Below are positions 5,327 through 6,350 of a DNA stretch of 6,350 nucleotides, one piece after another. The DNA is from Methanoregulaceae archaeon UBA288 (GTDB taxonomy: Archaea; Halobacteriota; Methanomicrobia; Methanomicrobiales; Methanospirillaceae): the NCBI GenBank assembly GCA_002495225.1, contig DAEF01000028.1, forward strand, positions 1 through 6,350. Direction: 5' to 3'. The notes beneath the pieces are model-generated. The model was not told the DNA's origin, made no database searches, and worked only from the letters and a program-made list of their open reading frames with translations. The position numbers were made by a program, and so were the translations under genes. The stretch's first letter is position 1; every line of letters starts with the position of its first letter.

Positions 5327-6289
5327 TCACGTGATCGGCACGGAGCAGGTGCAGTTGAACTGCGGGTCCGCGCACGCGGTTCCGTTAAGCGGAACGAAGA
5401 GCGGCTTTCCGTACTCGCTGACGCCGTAACTGCCGATGAACTCCTGGCCCTCGTCGGAGATAAGCCAGTTGATGAAGTCGTTGGCATCCTGGACCTTCGC
5501 TATCGGGCATTTTTCCGGATTCACCGCCATGGCGCTGTAGCGGTTGAGGAGTGCGGGTCCCTGTCCCACGAGAACCTCCAGCTGCAGGTTCGACTGGTAC
5601 GAGAGGTAGGTGCCTTCGTCCGAGAGGGTGTACCCGCGACGCTCGCTGGTCTGCGTCAGTGTCTCGCCCATGCCCTGGCCGATCTCGATGTACCAGGGCT
5701 GGCCCTGGACCTGCTGCGAGTAATTGTACCCTGCCTCCTTCCAGAGCGTCCTCTCCGCGGAGTGGGTTCCCGAGTTGTCGCCGCGCGAGACGAAGCTCAC
5801 GCCCGGCGTGTTGTTCGCACCGGCCTCGTAGATCGTCCTGAAGGCATCGACGGGGTCCATGTCCCTGATGCCCGCGGGATCGCTCTCCGGCCCGACGATG
5901 ATGAAGTAGTTGTAGGCGAAACAGCGGGCGTTAATCCCGTACCCCTCGTTGATGAACGTCTGCTCCAGTGCGGGTGCGTGGACTAGTACCAGGTCGGCGT
6001 CGCAGCGGCGGGCGGTGTCGAGCGACTGCCCGGTCCCCTGGGCGAGGAACTGGAGGTCGACGTTGTTCGCCGGTTCATACACGCCCTCGATGGCCTCGAG
6101 CAGCCCGGTGGCGTCGAGGCTCGTGGTGGTCGCGATCCGTAGGATGTTTCCGCTTCCCGGGGTCCCCGTTGCCGCCAGGGTCGGCGTCGTCGCGTTGGGC
6201 TGGGGGGTTGTGGTGCAGCCCGCACTGAAGAGGAGCAGTGCTGTGATGAGGGCAACCCCCGCTGCCGTGATGAGTTCTCTCGAGACCAT
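5327..6289 (-). CDS. tupA: Tungstate-binding lipoprotein TupA
   Basis: This is the extracellular high-affinity receptor of the tungstate importer. It captures WO4(2-) and hands it to TupB. The N-terminus is a lipoprotein signal peptide: a short charged start (MVSRE), a hydrophobic stretch 7-21 and the lipobox SAGC with Cys25. A Thr/Pro/Ala-rich linker (26-48) then tethers it to the membrane. Two TupA signatures follow: RIATTTSLDATGLL (51-64), whose TTTS contributes oxyanion ligands in characterised TupA proteins, and FVSRGDNSGTHSAE (166-179). The C-terminal half contains SNLQLEVLVGQGPALLNRYSAMAVNP (residues 233-258), typical of this periplasmic-binding family. The 320-residue length is somewhat above that of bacterial TupA, because of the linker and a short Cys-containing tail (C306, C313, C315). 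WtpA is excluded because it lacks TTTS. No Shine-Dalgarno precedes the ATG, but a promoter lies about 30 bases upstream, so the mRNA is probably leaderless. Related proteins can also bind molybdate weakly. Confidence 0.9.
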   Translation of the reverse strand: MVSRELITAAGVALITALLLFSAGCTTTPQPNATTPTLAATGTPGSGNILRIATTTSLDATGLLEAIEGVYEPANNVDLQFLAQGTGQSLDTARRCDADLVLVHAPALEQTFINEGYGINARCFAYNYFIIVGPESDPAGIRDMDPVDAFRTIYEAGANNTPGVSFVSRGDNSGTHSAERTLWKEAGYNYSQQVQGQPWYIEIGQGMGETLTQTSERRGYTLSDEGTYLSYQSNLQLEVLVGQGPALLNRYSAMAVNPEKCPIAKVQDANDFINWLISDEGQEFIGSYGVSEYGKPLFVPLNGTACADPQFNCTCSVPIT

Positions 6290-6314
6290 AACGGAGCAGG
6301 ATGAGCGGATGATT

Positions 6315-6327
6315 CTATAAATTTCGG
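6315..6327 (-). promoter_or_regulatory. Archaeal BRE/TATA promoter of the tupABC operon
   Basis: Read leftward, CCGAAA (6327-6322, BRE-like) runs straight into TTTATAG (6321-6315, box A). The TATA centre, near 6318, predicts initiation about 25-27 bases downstream at roughly 6291-6293. That is only two to four bases before the tupA ATG, so transcripts should be leaderless or nearly so. It is the most AT-rich spot in the right part of the window. Confidence 0.75.
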
Positions 6328-6330
6328 TGA

Positions 6331-6343
6331 TTACTCAGTTACT
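6331..6343. repeat. Short direct repeat upstream of the tup promoter
   Basis: TTACT occurs at 6331-6335 and again at 6339-6343, eight bases apart, directly upstream of the BRE. Read on the minus strand it gives AGTAACTG followed by AGTAATCA. It could be half of an activator or repressor site, but the window ends here and no known ModE- or TunR-type palindrome is visible. Confidence 0.25.
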
Positions 6344-6350
6344 GCCACCT

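Noticed and set aside
5069..5986. A 305-codon plus-strand frame opposite tupB and tupA
   Set aside because: It is antisense to two genes with unmistakable family motifs, bridges their intergenic gap and shows no domain of its own.

Overview
The window looks like a piece of a GC-rich methanogenic archaeon, most likely of the order Methanomicrobiales (Methanoculleus/Methanofollis-like). Three things point there: a clear archaeal BRE/TATA promoter, a lipoprotein-type binding protein with a Thr-rich linker, and a mix of molybdate and tungstate uptake genes typical of organisms that need Mo/W formylmethanofuran and formate dehydrogenases. The taxon is inferred from style and gene content, not from a marker gene.

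Plus strand, 1-3379. A short protein of unknown function (24-248) is followed by a 217-base gap that holds one good hairpin (267-286) and no gene I can support. Next come a MOT1-type molybdate/sulfate transporter (466-1602), the tRNA m6t6A37 methyltransferase TrmO (1642-2151), a class I SAM-dependent methyltransferase of unknown substrate (2151-3083) and a 98-residue double zinc-ribbon protein (3083-3379). The last three overlap by one base at each junction (TGATG), so they are almost certainly co-transcribed and translationally coupled. A compact C5-GATC-G5 palindrome covers the ribosome binding site of the zinc-ribbon gene.

Minus strand, 6350-3440. A tungstate ABC transporter operon runs leftward in the order tupA (lipoprotein binding protein, 6289-5327), tupB (permease, 5244-4534) and tupC (ATPase, 4537-3440). 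It converges with the plus-strand block across a 60-base gap at 3380-3439 that contains two small hairpins. tupA has a textbook BRE/TATA element about 30 bases ahead of its ATG and no Shine-Dalgarno, so its mRNA is probably leaderless. tupB has a strong Shine-Dalgarno, and tupC overlaps tupB by four bases (ATGA). TupC carries a C-terminal TOBE/MOP-like region, which could sense intracellular oxyanion.

Together the window reads as a molybdenum/tungsten acquisition locus: a secondary MOT1-like carrier and a high-affinity Tup ABC importer flank a small cassette of a tRNA methyltransferase, an orphan methyltransferase and a zinc ribbon. In hand-counted lines, plus-strand coding sequence is about 68-77% GC and the tup operon about 60-62%. 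All gene calls rest on motif recognition by eye; no database search was run.
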